A stretch of 64,000 nucleotides of DNA from Phytoseiulus persimilis (lineage: Eukaryota; Arthropoda; Arachnida; Mesostigmata; Phytoseiidae). Shown one piece after another: positions 35,601-46,605 of the stretch; position 1 is the first letter of the stretch; every line of letters begins with the position of its first letter. The stretch is taken from assembly GCA_037576195.1 (NCBI GenBank), contig CM075101.1:16926001-16990000 (forward strand), written 5' to 3'. A model generated the notes under the pieces. That model saw only the letters and a program-made list of their open reading frames with translations. It was not told the origin of the DNA and did no database searches. A program made the translations under genes and the position numbers.

Positions 35601-38600
35601 CCGGCTTTGAGACGGGACGGCACATCGACCAGGAAGCCGTTCACGGACCCTGCGTCAGAAAATGTGAAATATTCTGCCTGGAGCGAGCCGGAACCCAACT
35701 TCTCACGGAGCATTCTGATGAGCAGCGAATTTCGGAGGAACGAGACGGGCTGAGGGTCTTTGCTATTCTATTCGTGCCGTGTCAGGCCGAGCTGGGGCCG
35801 AACACATGAGAAGAGACATACAGGAAACGAGACGACAGGAATCTGGAGGAACTCGGACCCGGTGAGCGACGACTACGAGAGAACAGCCTCCCGGGGCTTC
35901 CGACTCACCGTTACTTCCACAACCAACAAACTTTTACAATCTCATGGAAGGGCAATAATTCTCGGGCAGACACGGAGAGACGATCGGGATACGAGGAATC
36001 CAAGAATAACGAGAGAAACACAATAGCCACACCGTCGATTGAGAGATTTCTGAACCTCCAGAGAACCTGAACGTTTGTAGAGAAAAGAACTAGCGCCGCC
36101 CGCGGACACGAATTTTACCGCCTCTTCTTCCGCAAAAGAGAATTTCATCGAAGTCAACGATTCTAGCCTCTGACATTCGATCGAAATCGGGGAAAAGAAC
36201 TTCAGCAGGAGAAGTGAGTTCCGTTCGTCGACTGCGCATAGAAACTTCCATCCCTCCAAAGCGAAGCCACGGCTGACAGTCCCAGCCTCCGCTTCTGCGT
36301 ACTGGAAAGAGAATATATTGGAGTTTTTGCGACTCACTCGAGAAGCGTCCGAAGCGCAGACACCGAGGGACGCTGGGCTGGGCGCCCCAAGGCTGTATTG
36401 TATCGCGGTGCCACGTAGCTAGCTAGCCGTCTATCCGTATTGTTGAAATCCGAGACAGATGTCAGCCGACCAGTGGAGAAACCGAGGCATAGCCTTCGGA
36501 AGGCACCAACTGATCCGAGAGCGAGCCGGCAAGCGAACTGAGCCGTAAAAAGTATGGCCCCTTTCTGTAGAAGGGACCTGCCGCACAGAACAAAGGCCAG
36601 AATTGTGTCCGCCATCGACGGCGACGTCGAAAACACCGAATCAGCTCGAAATCCGGTGCTGATTCCTTCCTCCCAAATTTTGACATGAGTTTTTCCCGAC
36701 GGCGGCTTGACGATTGTCAAGCTTTTGAACGAATCTCATTTAGCTAGGACGCGATCCATGAATCGCGAGGAGTGTGAGGTTCCAGGGAGGGGATGATTCA
36801 GCAAAATCTCTCGGAGTTGTGATTCTCTCCCCAAAGAGGCGATATTCTGTTCAGTTGGAGTTCGTGAGACATTCAGCCGCGCAGAGAGGTTCCTTGCGAA
36901 GAGAGAAACGGGCAGACAAACATTCTGTTTGAGACCATACTTCGTGATGACCAAGCACATTCGTCCTTCGTCACCACCTGATTCCTGGCGAACATCTGCT
37001 GAACCGAAACCGGAAGGCTCTCATCATCCGAGCTGCGACCTAGAAGTGTATTGTTTGCTCGCTCGCTCTCTCAGAGACCTCTTGCTCAAAACGATCCCCC
37101 GTGAAGACACGACTTCTAACATTTGCAGATTAAATATGGGAAAAACTGCTGCAACGGTTTTTGAAACCCTCATAATTCTGGGATGCCGAAACAAGTTGCG
37201 GGTACTCTGCGAAGTTTTGCTTCACGGCATCGATATCCTCAACCTCTATGTTTGTCCGCTGTCTCATCCCGCGAGAGGCCCGCCTTTTTAATATCTATAG
37301 ATGTGTGCGACCGAACGAAGGGAGAAACAATGAAAACCGCTGCGTTGATTAAGGGACAAACGCGAGCCCTTCCAAGAACACTCCGATGGTGTCCTGTAAG
37401 TTCACTGCCGCTTAATCGTTCGGGGAGACAATAAGCGAAAACCATTTCATCTGCATCGCTAAATTGGATAGTCGCCAACATCGTCTCGGCAATGAAATAC
37501 CGCGAGCTCTGAAGAACTCGACGATCAATGGAGCATTTGCTGCCAAGCGCTCTCAGAAAACCAGGGAATCACCGCCTGATGGATATTAAGGTCGATTCTC
37601 ATCACCGTCGATTCATTGAATGCTCCGTCGGTTTCCCAGCTATAACTCCGCTAGAATATTTCCAAAACACTGAGACGCCATCTTGAAGCTATCGCACCTA
37701 AGATTGCGTTGGAATTCCCGGATGTTCGTCCGATGTGATGCATTACTCAAACGATCTGGCGTCGAGAAAAAACGCGCCATTCGAAAACTTTCCTAAGAGA
37801 GCTCACCAGGAACAGAGTTCATCGGCTCCGAATCGCGATGGAGCAATACAACGATCTTCCACTCGCCAGTCAACATCGCTCTTCTGTTTGTTTCATCACC
37901 CGAAGCTGTGCACGCAGGCCCGGATGCTCGCTCGATCGCAACTGAAGCACCGAATGATCTAACGATGTCGGAGAGGGGCCACCTTTGCGTAAGACTTTTG
38001 TTTGTACTCAAAGCTGCGTGCCGGCTAAAAGAGTGCTAAGCTTCCACGGACCCGCGTCTCAAAGTCGCGTGGATGTCCGTTCAATTGGTTGGTGTCTCGG
38101 TCGAATCGTTGGCCGTCGTCCATCGCCCACCTGACGTTCGGTCGAGAAGCGTGGCGATCGTCCTTGGCTGCCCCGGCACTTTCTATGATCTGGATCCATA
38201 GGCACAAGAATACGCACACCATATGGCATCTCCCGTTTTTCTTCGACTGTGTCGGTTGAGATACGACAGCAATTTTCTCTCTCATAGCGATAATGATCAT
38301 CGCGGAGAACGACAGGAGGAGTGCGAAGGAGAAGGAGCCCGCTTTCACCTTGGCACTCTTGAACGGGTTTTACGCCCTTTGGGGTTCAAGTTTTTCAATC
38401 CATCCTCGAGCCAGCTTTTTCTAGGATCGCTCTCATGCAACAACTCTATATTTCAAAAGGTGTTTGACGATCTGTGCGGTCAGAGCGTTCACCGCTGACA
38501 GCGCGGAACGCTTGAATCACACGGCTCAGGTACGTTTCGATTCGCAAATGAGCCTCTCGGCGAGCAGCCACCTATCTCGAGAATTGGATACCCCGGAGTC

Positions 38601-41600
38601 ATTCCACACGTTCGCGACCCGTGCTCTCCGGAATCGCGTCGATCCCGAAACGATGTTTCAGCATGGCCCCCGTCTCCAACATGCACTTCAAACATCCCGA
38701 GAGTTTCAGCCTCCTTGGGGTAACGAATTCAGGGTGCTACCCGCCATGTGGAGTGCAACGACCAGGACCACGAGGCATTTGCTGCGGGAACCGATTGGAT
38801 TGGCCGAGAAGATTGAACAAAGCCAGGAATTTTCGACAAGTGGTCCCGTGTCTGAAAAAGCCTTTCTTAGCACCACCGGAACCAAGACGAGTGCGACAAG
38901 TCCCCAAGCGCACATGCCGCGCCTCTCTGTCTCCGCTACTGACATTCCATTCAAGCCAGAGGGCAGCTACTGGACTAACAATAAGACTTCCACCTGCTCT
39001 CCGGGGCGACATAGTATTGGACCTTTAAGCCCGTCTTTTTTTCTCTATCCTTCATAAGACGCGCAGTTGCGGCCGCCGTGGCGATTTTACTGACTCGGCT
39101 GGGATTTTCCCCAAAGTGAAGCTAGATATCACCTGTCCGTTACTCAAGTGACGACCAGCTTTGGGTTCTACGGTCCATATTTTCGCGTTCGTTCCGAAAC
39201 TTAGTTGCGCGGCAATGCCGGTAAAACAGTCAGTTGAAACTATTAGCAGCTGTCCCGGTGTCGTCCCAGCAGATGAAAATGAACTTTGGAGAAACGCGTC
39301 GCGACGTGGACGAAGCTCAGCCAAGCGAATCTACGTCGCAGGTGCACTGGGTTAGTAGGAACGCCATACGCTGGTGATGTTGTGCAGAGGAAGAAATCTA
39401 CTTCAGACACTGTCCCTCCTCTGCATGTGAACATGAACGAACATTACCTCTGAAGGTACGGGACGCCTTTCGAGTCGTCGCTGGCGCCGGAGTTCAGACT
39501 GCTCCTGTTGACGACGCACTTTGTTCGGAGCGGGGAAGGCATGGTCGAGACCTATTTTCGCTCGTGTGTGAACCTAGAGACGACGTACTCGTCAAACTCG
39601 TCTTCAAACCGAGTGGTTTGTTCGCAAGTTGCGCTTTGGCTGCGAGCCGAAGGATGGCGCAGAGTTCCCCACATATTTTGTGGTCTGTTGCTCGCAGTAG
39701 TTGGCCTCTTGTGGATAGCGGTCTGACGTTGCGTGAGGGTTTTTCTTTAAAATCGGAGAAGTTTTCATCAGAATCCAGTGGTGAATCTCTTGAAACTTTT
39801 TCTCTCCAAGAAGCAGATGATCGCCTTGGCGAAACGGGACGCGTGTCTACAGCTGTTTTTCGAAGTCGGGGCCGTTAGCACTCGTCTCCAGGAAACGACA
39901 CAAAAGCGACCGCTAGGCGGATGCACTGAACGATGGCGACCGAGGATAAGGAACACTGCGTCGCCGTCAGTTAGACTGTCTGATTACCCAAACGACCGTT
40001 CACTCCACGAAATTCCGGCCTTGAATCCACGGACATCATTATGGGGAGGACGACGTCGGCTTTCTGTGGTTTAAATCCCGTGATCCGAGCAGATTCAGGA
40101 AACAGTCTCGCATCACGTCAAAGTGCCCGAGGTGAGGATTACTGGAACCTGCCAAGCGAATCTGGCAAGTGAGAATCCGGGGACTGATCGGTTCGTGAGG
40201 GAACCCGATAGCACCGTGTCGATGCTATGCAGGAAGTGACTCGACCTCTTGTCTATCGTTCTCGGTCCCTGTCCGGAAGCCGCCAATCTAGACGTGCGTC
40301 CGTGGTGAAGTCCGACCGGCATGCTGCTCGAAGGTGATAGGTTTTCGAACCTTCAAGCCCTTCGACACTCAAAACTTCGTTAACAATAATTTACTCACTA
40401 TCACCATTCTATCAGCAGACTGACGCCTAGCTGAGAACATCTGCGACGCCGTTCGGTCACGTTCCCCCGATAGCGACGTTCTCAGAGTCTTCCATATTTA
40501 TGGAAATTTTGAAGAAATTCAGGTCACCTGCCGCCCCGCAGACTCGTCAGAAGGTTCGTCCGGTCGAAGAGTCAGACTCATTGATGCCTTTCGAAAAATC
40601 GTTAATTTCATGAGGTATTGGGCGTTCGGGCATCCGCAGATTTAGAGTGATTAAGGAGGGAAGTCGAGTGCACAGAACCCATGAGACCCCCTGCTTTATC
40701 TGCGAGGATAATATTCGCGCCAACCGAGGTTCGCATCGGGCGATTCCATGATCTCTTCAGAGAGGTCACTCATGAGGTGAGAAGCTCCAAAGACATGGAG
40801 TCTCCTTCTCTGCTTACCGTGTATACAGACAGCATATTATTTCATCGACAGAAGATGACGCGTGTGGCACCACCATGCAAGCGTGAAGCGTTTGTGGTTG
40901 AGAGAGTGAGACGTCTTCAGCCACGGATGCTCCGAGATCAACGGTCCATTGTGAGCGGTTTCTTCTTTTCAAAAGCGCTGATGGAGTGCTTCGAGAAGAG
41001 TCGAGGTGGCAGTCCCGCTTCACTCCTCCAACCGACGCCGACGTCCACATGCGCATGTTGTTGTTCGCTCTTTTTTTTCATCAACTCTTTCCCTAATACT
41101 CGTTTCACTATCCGGTACGAAGATTTCCGATACAAGCACTTCAGCTTCCAGATTGACCGTGACTCACACGGTGGTCTTAATTTTCTATCGCCACAGGGAC
41201 TCAAGCGTGCGGGCCGCAATCGAGGAGAATGAAATCTATCCGATCTTCGAGGCTCTCCGCCCAACACGGACGGATTACTCCATCGATTCGCGTCGTTGGA
41301 TGCTTCGTTTTGATGTCAGGGACATTGAAAATGAGATACTCGAGAATCATCCCAGAATTTGGATTCGGCAGCTCAAACCGCTGACCTCTGCATACATCCG
41401 GACTGGGGAAGTGAGAGTCAGGTTTCTGAAGCGCGGATGAGCCTTTGAAGAAGTGTCGAATTCGCTTAACACTGGATTCAGCTGGTGAGTTCATTGAAGG
41501 TCCCGCGACGTCCGATCCCAGAACAGGCCAGAACTCAAACACGGGGGGAAACCAGTTCGTCCCCTCAATTCGTACGCGGAGTTCTACGGCTCTCGGTCAG

Positions 41601-43757
41601 TGAGTCACTGCGTCGCGCTTCAGAGCTGCTTCTAATTCTCATTTGGAAGCAGGGAGAGAAGAAACGGCGCGCCGCCGCGGAACGTCCGCCACACGAAGCA
41701 ATCCTGGTCGGACTCCTCCTCCTCGTTCCGTCGCTCCAACGATACTTGCTCCGACAGGTTATTTCGCTTGCGGGAACCTCTTTCTGTCGAAGCAAAACCA
41801 GGAACCCCTCCACAAATCAGTCGAACCGAATTTCCTGCACGTGTTTGCGGGAAAGAACTTGAGGAGGTGGTTGGGGCCTGCCGCATGCATCAGGCTCTTG
41901 AATCTCTTGAGAATCGTGGGTCTCGTATTTCAATTATTTCAGTGTATAACTCCGTTCCCTTAAATGAAGTACATAGTGCGAATCGCAGAGTCAGCTTGAA
42001 CGTCTATCAATCTGTGCCAAGGAGTGTTCTTCAAGGTCTCATCGGTGGGGTCCGCGGCATACCTGACAGCCGTTGGAAGAGCGATTCGGCCCTCGCTTCC
42101 CGAGGCGCGTCATGTTCGCGCGAAGCTCGGCCGAGAACAAGCAGAACACTTCATGGAGCCGGCGCTCGAGACTTAGCAAATATTATTTCCTCTCTTTGCT
42201 GTCTCAGCAATCAGTCTCCCGATTGGAGGTCCGCGTTCCGCCGGAAAATAGTCGAGAATTGCTCAACTCACACACCCTATCACCAGGACAGCCCACCCTC
42301 ATTTTCATTAAAATGACGCCATGGTTGTTGACGAGAGTCGACTCCGTTGACTTGTTGTAAGAAAATCCGCAACAAAGATGTCCCGTGAAAGGGAGCAGAA
42401 GCTTCGAGAGACTCCAGAAGTTTCAACCTTTGAAGAGGAGCTCTGTCGATCCCACTTCAAGGGCTTGAATCAGAAATGGAGATAGATGAGCAAATGCCGT
42501 TCCCGTTAGCAACTGAAAAACTTCGGACTTCATGAGAAAGAGAGAGGTCGAACCCTCGAATAGAAGGAAGTATTGCCCACCGGAGTTCCTCAGATCGAGC
42601 CTCTCGTTGCACGAGCTCAACAAGGCAGGCTACGGTATTCAACCTGTGTCGGAGAGAGCCAGAGAACAAGATCTGCCGGAGACTCGTCTCAGGGGCGAGA
42701 GACGCCGCAGCCATCGAGCCAAGGCACGTGCTGAGAGCAGCGTCAGCAGAATCGAATTTCGATTCCGTCGAAGAGCTTCAGAGAACCTCGGGACTCCCGC
42801 ACGAGCCTCCAGAGTAGAAGCCTTGTTAGAGGCAACCATAACCTGTTCGAGTATGACGCGTCGCCTGCACTCGAGGATTCCGGCACAGTATGCAAGCAGA
42901 AGTACGATGAAGGGACGAGTTAGGTTCGCACTATCGAGGTCGATAATTACTTACCCTGGCGAGCCGTTTCGGGGTCGTTTCCGCTGACACTCCAGGAGTC
43001 CACCCGGCGTGAAGGGGTTCACATTCACCGGCTTCCTCTCGATCAAAGGAGTTCTCAAAGTTTTTCTGACCGAGCTCTCGCCCAGCGATCGTCTACCAAA
43101 ATATTCCGGGGGACTCGTGTCGCTCCCGAAAAGCCGTTTCTGCTGGCCGAGAACAATCGGTGCGTACTCGTCGATGGCAACGTCGGCCGAAAGCCGACTC
43201 ACCGGCGACCGGCACTGCTCGTCATCGGAGAAAAGCCGGGCACGGATTCGAACGTCTGTGTTAAGCTCCTGGCACCGTTCGTACAGAGTTTTCGGTGTCT
43301 GCGGGGTTCCGATGAGACGTAACGTTCGGCCGCTTTTCTGCAGCGGTGTGTGCACAAGAACCGGGGTGACGGCGGGACACATTTTCCTGTTCACAAAACA
43401 ATTGACAATACATCCACTCGACAACAATTTTCAAACTGATCCAGCGCGCAGACACATCGGGCTGCATCTCTTTGAGCGCCAAAATCTGGCGACCAATCAG
43501 ATGCCTCATATCGTTCAGCTGAGGGAGAGAGGAATTTGAAAACGCCCGCCAGAATTGACCCGCTTGCTTAGTCGCACGAAATGGGAGAGGAGACCCAATC
43601 GGCGTCGGGACGCGTCGTTCAGAGCTATTCTGCAGAAGAGCCCCGGCAAGGAACTGTACCCTATGTTGAAAGGAAGGTTCCATATTCGAGAGAGCGAGGA
43701 TTCGCACCGAAGTTCTTCCAGGGGGTTCTCCTCGGAGTCCTCGACTCGTTCGGTCAT
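32612..43757 (-). CDS. Wee1-like kinase, copy 2 (six coding exons)
   Basis: Tandem paralogue of the copy at 14.7-28.35 kb, same strand. Exons: 43757-43708 (tentative), 43386-42955, 34247-34098, 33980-33692, 33563-33427 and 33266-32612, about 570 residues in phase. The kinase motifs are [42 protein letters not shown] and [11 protein letters not shown]; all catalytic positions are kept. The N-terminal exon has [10 protein letters not shown] and [13 protein letters not shown]. The first ATP-lobe exon is almost identical in protein to copy 1 but adds four residues ([10 protein letters not shown]). The C-terminal tail is longer and differs ([10 protein letters not shown]...). The first exon, starting [16 protein letters not shown], is inferred only from a GTGCGA donor, phase match and faint likeness to copy 1. 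The intron 42954-34248 is about 8.7 kb. Both copies look functional; a specialised role for either is unknown. Confidence 0.88.
34497..34640. promoter_or_regulatory. Intron island i1 of wee1 copy 2
   Basis: Partner of 16918-17050 at the same relative place near the Asn-rich exon. See that entry for the shared words. Confidence 0.45.
34641..36940. other. Large intron of wee1 copy 2, first part
   Basis: No recognised gene. Open frames such as 34942-35319 (+) and 36334-36720 (-) carry no family features. Confidence 0.35.
36945..37215. promoter_or_regulatory. Intron island i2 of wee1 copy 2
   Basis: Partner of 19545-19865, collinear, with insertions and deletions between the matching words. Confidence 0.5.
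38105..38380. promoter_or_regulatory. Intron island i3 of wee1 copy 2
   Basis: Partner of 21175-21480. The perfect 23-bp block is at 38118-38140, followed by TGATCTGGATCCATA and CACCATATGGCATCTCCCG. Confidence 0.6.
39290..39370. promoter_or_regulatory. Intron island i4 of wee1 copy 2
   Basis: Partner of 22440-22530 (GTCGCAGGTGCACTGGGTTAG). Confidence 0.45.
39371..42953. other. Large intron of wee1 copy 2, remainder
   Basis: Nothing assigned. A plus-strand frame at 41006-41440 ends in an acidic, exon-like stretch ([20 protein letters not shown]...). It has no motif and lies opposite the gene, so it is not called as coding. Confidence 0.35.
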
Positions 43758-46191
43758 CGTAGACCTCACTGGTTTGCATTCCTCCCATGAAGTGGACGAG
43801 GTATCAAACCCGTACGGAAGCGGGAAATCCGTTAGGTATACTGAAGGAACCAGATTGGTTTCATGGGGATTTCTCTCATGCATGGCGAAGAATGTCAAAT
43901 TTGAGCCATGAAGCTTCGAGAACGACCTGACGCATCTCGGAACCACTGAGCGTTCCTTCTTCCCTTCACTCGGCGGTCCGTTTTACTTCTGATGCCAAGG
44001 TCAATGTCCTGGAATACTCGAGGGGCTGAATATGCGAAAAAATTAGAAAAATGTGAGGGGAGCTCACGAACCGTGAACTTCGACGCGGCTCTCGCTTGTT
44101 AAACGCCAGTAGCATGTTCGCGAAGCTTCGAGAACTCGCTGCGTTTCCGAACGAAGGAGTTCGTGTTTTCATGCCTTAAGCTGGAGAACCTTCGGAGGTT
44201 TGGCGGGAAACTATAGTGATCATTACTTTTGAGCCCTGTGGGACCAACACCCACCATGGAGGGGGTCTTCCTAGCCCCTGCCTGCGCTAGTGGATGTGAT
44301 CTCGAGGGAATCGCCCGAGAGTGCTCCTGATATTCGGAAGGAATCGGAGGATACGTGAAATCTTTTGACGAGCTTCATTGTCCTCATCAACGACGCTGAT
44401 TCGAGGCATTGCACGATGGGCCACACTGCGGGGTAGATATTCGATGAATCACGCAATTGTGACCTCAGAAGGATGAACGAAGATAAGAATCGTTCCCTCA
44501 GCACTAGGCCCTGATTCCGACTCATCGTCGAATACCACTGTTCTCATTGAGCAATGCCCGATTCGCAAGGTTACCTCCTCTTCGCGCTTCCTCCGAAGGG
44601 TTTCTCAGAATATATATCAGTAACTATCGAATTATTCTTGTGACCAAGCTCCAAAGCGTATGCCATGGTCATGATCAAGCACTCTACCCCAGATTCTCGA
44701 AGAGGATGGGCAAGTTTTTGAGAGTCAGGCTCATTGAAGTTTGAATTGACCCGATCGTAGCAACACCAACCTGAGGTGCATCGCTCACCTCGCATATCCT
44801 ATCATGGAATGCGTATACTGTGGTGACTTTCAGGGCTACATATGCCTCTTGGAGCCCGTTGATGTGCGTCATTGACTTCATATTCAAGAAATTTTTGCTC
44901 TCAATCGCTTTGCTTGTTTCCTCAAACATTGGTGACTCCTAGAACGGAAACTACTGAAAACCCCCTGAGATCCGGGATGTCAATGATGAACTCTACCATT
45001 TGTGGAAATTTCAGGTGAGCCGGGCACGAAGCGTGCGCCGGAAATATTGGCTGAGTCGCATTTCTCTGATTTCAATAAATGACGATTATTTGTTCTAATA
45101 GAGTCAGTTATCAGCGTATGAAATGAACAAATTAGAGGTGGGGGTTTTCGGAACTATGAGTCAGTCCTCTGGGTGGCTCAAGGTAGGAAAGGTGAGCGCC
45201 TCCCTCTCACGTTCACGGGGCGTTCATTCTCCCGGGAGTCTTCGGCGGATAGAGATGTTCTGTGTCGCTGGAAGAGTTTCAAGTATAAATTAGCTCAGTG
45301 GAAGCAGATTTTCCACCCAATACATTTGCGAAAGTCAATGAGTCAAATAATGAGTTGTATGACCGAACGTCATTCCATCGGACTCAGTGGAACGAACGCG
45401 ATTGTGAAGCGATGCAGTCATCCTCTCAAGCACCTCTCAGCATTCATTGTAGGGAGCTTCTTTTGACTCCGGGATGCGACTCGGAAACGGCGAGCATCTT
45501 AATGGGCTGGATGGAAGAGGACTCCGAAAATTATTAGTTATTCACCACTTTGGAACCCGCGATTTTGTCCGGGTATTGCTAGCATGCAAAATGCAGGTAG
45601 AACGATGTGTCGCTCAATTTCTCCTTCATAACCAGTATGGATTTTTACTGGCTGCATATCCCCGTCAGCCGATCGGACCTCAAATCAAACAGGAATCATG
45701 CGCGGAAGACTTTCATGGTACTTGAGAAGGGCTCCTACTCTTCAAATGCCTCCGACGATTTCATAGTAATAACTGTCTCTTATCCTACCGTTGAAAACCA
45801 TGGATTCGCCCGTGATTCTCGAAATCCTCATTTGTGATTCTGACGATTATTCATCATTCATATTTTCGTTCTTCGGCGCATTCAGCTCGGCTCTGTTTGC
45901 GTGGCCGACGAGACCGAAATCTACTGGCCCTCGCACTCGATCAACAACCCCGAAGCCGACAGGGCAGAGAGAGCCTTTCGCTCCTAACAGCTGAACCTCC
46001 CTCGGAGAATCGAATGGAGTGAAAGCACATTCGCTCCCCGCTGGACTTGCAACGTTCGGCCGCGGAAACTCGGATTTAGATTTGTTCAAGTTTGAAGGTG
46101 CATCCGTTATTTGATCACTCTGGAATGGGAGCGAAAATTTGAAGTTTTCGTCCGTTACGAAGTGAAGATCAACCGTCAATCTCTGCCCAAA
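43758..46191. other. Upstream of wee1 copy 2, unassigned
   Basis: Contains modest open frames on both strands, e.g. 44684-44929 (-), FEETSKAIESKNFLNMKSMT..., and 45298-45537 (+). They look less random than average but have no motifs, splice partners or starts that settle them. No promoter elements recognised. Confidence 0.35.
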
Positions 46192-46605
46192 ATGTGCCGT
46201 TACTACGAACGACCGCCGACGGTCGAAGACCGCGATACTTCGGTGCGATGCGCCCATAGACCACCATGTTTTCGCTGCACTCAATCCGGTCAACAGCAAA
46301 GCTTCGAGGAACATCTAAACGCCACAATAAGCAAGCTGTTCGTTCAACAACTTCCGGAGGCTGGCGAATCTCGTCCAGCCACCAATGTTTGGCATTGTGA
46401 TCTCTGCAACTTCGCCACAGGCACTCTTCGTGAGAAAAATTTTCATCGCCGATGTCACAAGGTCTGGATCGTCGACTGTGAAGACTGCGGTTCAGGATTC
46501 TCCGGCTTGCAACAGCTTCGAGAACATCGTCGTAAATCAATTTGTAGGAGAGATCTCAGTGAGCCGGAAGGGAAGAGGGTGAAGCCGAATGACATGGAAT
46601 ACTGA
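46192..46605 (+). CDS. Small C2H2 zinc-finger protein
   Basis: 137-residue frame from ATG 46192 to a TGA at 46603-46605. A canonical finger lies at residues 69-89, Cys-X2-Cys-X12-His-X3-His (WHCDLCNFATG...HRRCH). A second lies at 96-118, Cys-X2-Cys-X12-His-X5-Cys. A partial CFRC...H motif at 26-41 may be a degenerate first finger. The tail is basic (EGKRVKPNDMEY). The frame stays open upstream of the ATG, so this may be the last exon of a longer gene. Nucleic-acid binding is expected from the fold and the target is unknown. Opposite-strand frames here are treated as shadows because they lack motifs. Confidence 0.6.
   Translation: MCRYYERPPTVEDRDTSVRCAHRPPCFRCTQSGQQQSFEEHLNATISKLFVQQLPEAGESRPATNVWHCDLCNFATGTLREKNFHRRCHKVWIVDCEDCGSGFSGLQQLREHRRKSICRRDLSEPEGKRVKPNDMEY

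Noticed and set aside
38464-39057. 197-codon plus-strand frame in the intron of wee1 copy 2
   Set aside because: No motif and no counterpart in the copy-1 intron. Overlapping frames on the minus strand are equally open (high GC), so chance is more likely.
40681-41232. 183-codon plus-strand frame
   Set aside because: Poly-Phe and Cys-rich junk-like composition with no domain; it lies antisense within the wee1 copy-2 intron.
45847-46314. 155-codon minus-strand frame as a possible 5' exon of wee1 copy 2
   Set aside because: No RQ.LDFS-like start or TPQTPK motif, and it overlaps the zinc-finger ORF. The small exon at 43757-43708 fits the phase better.
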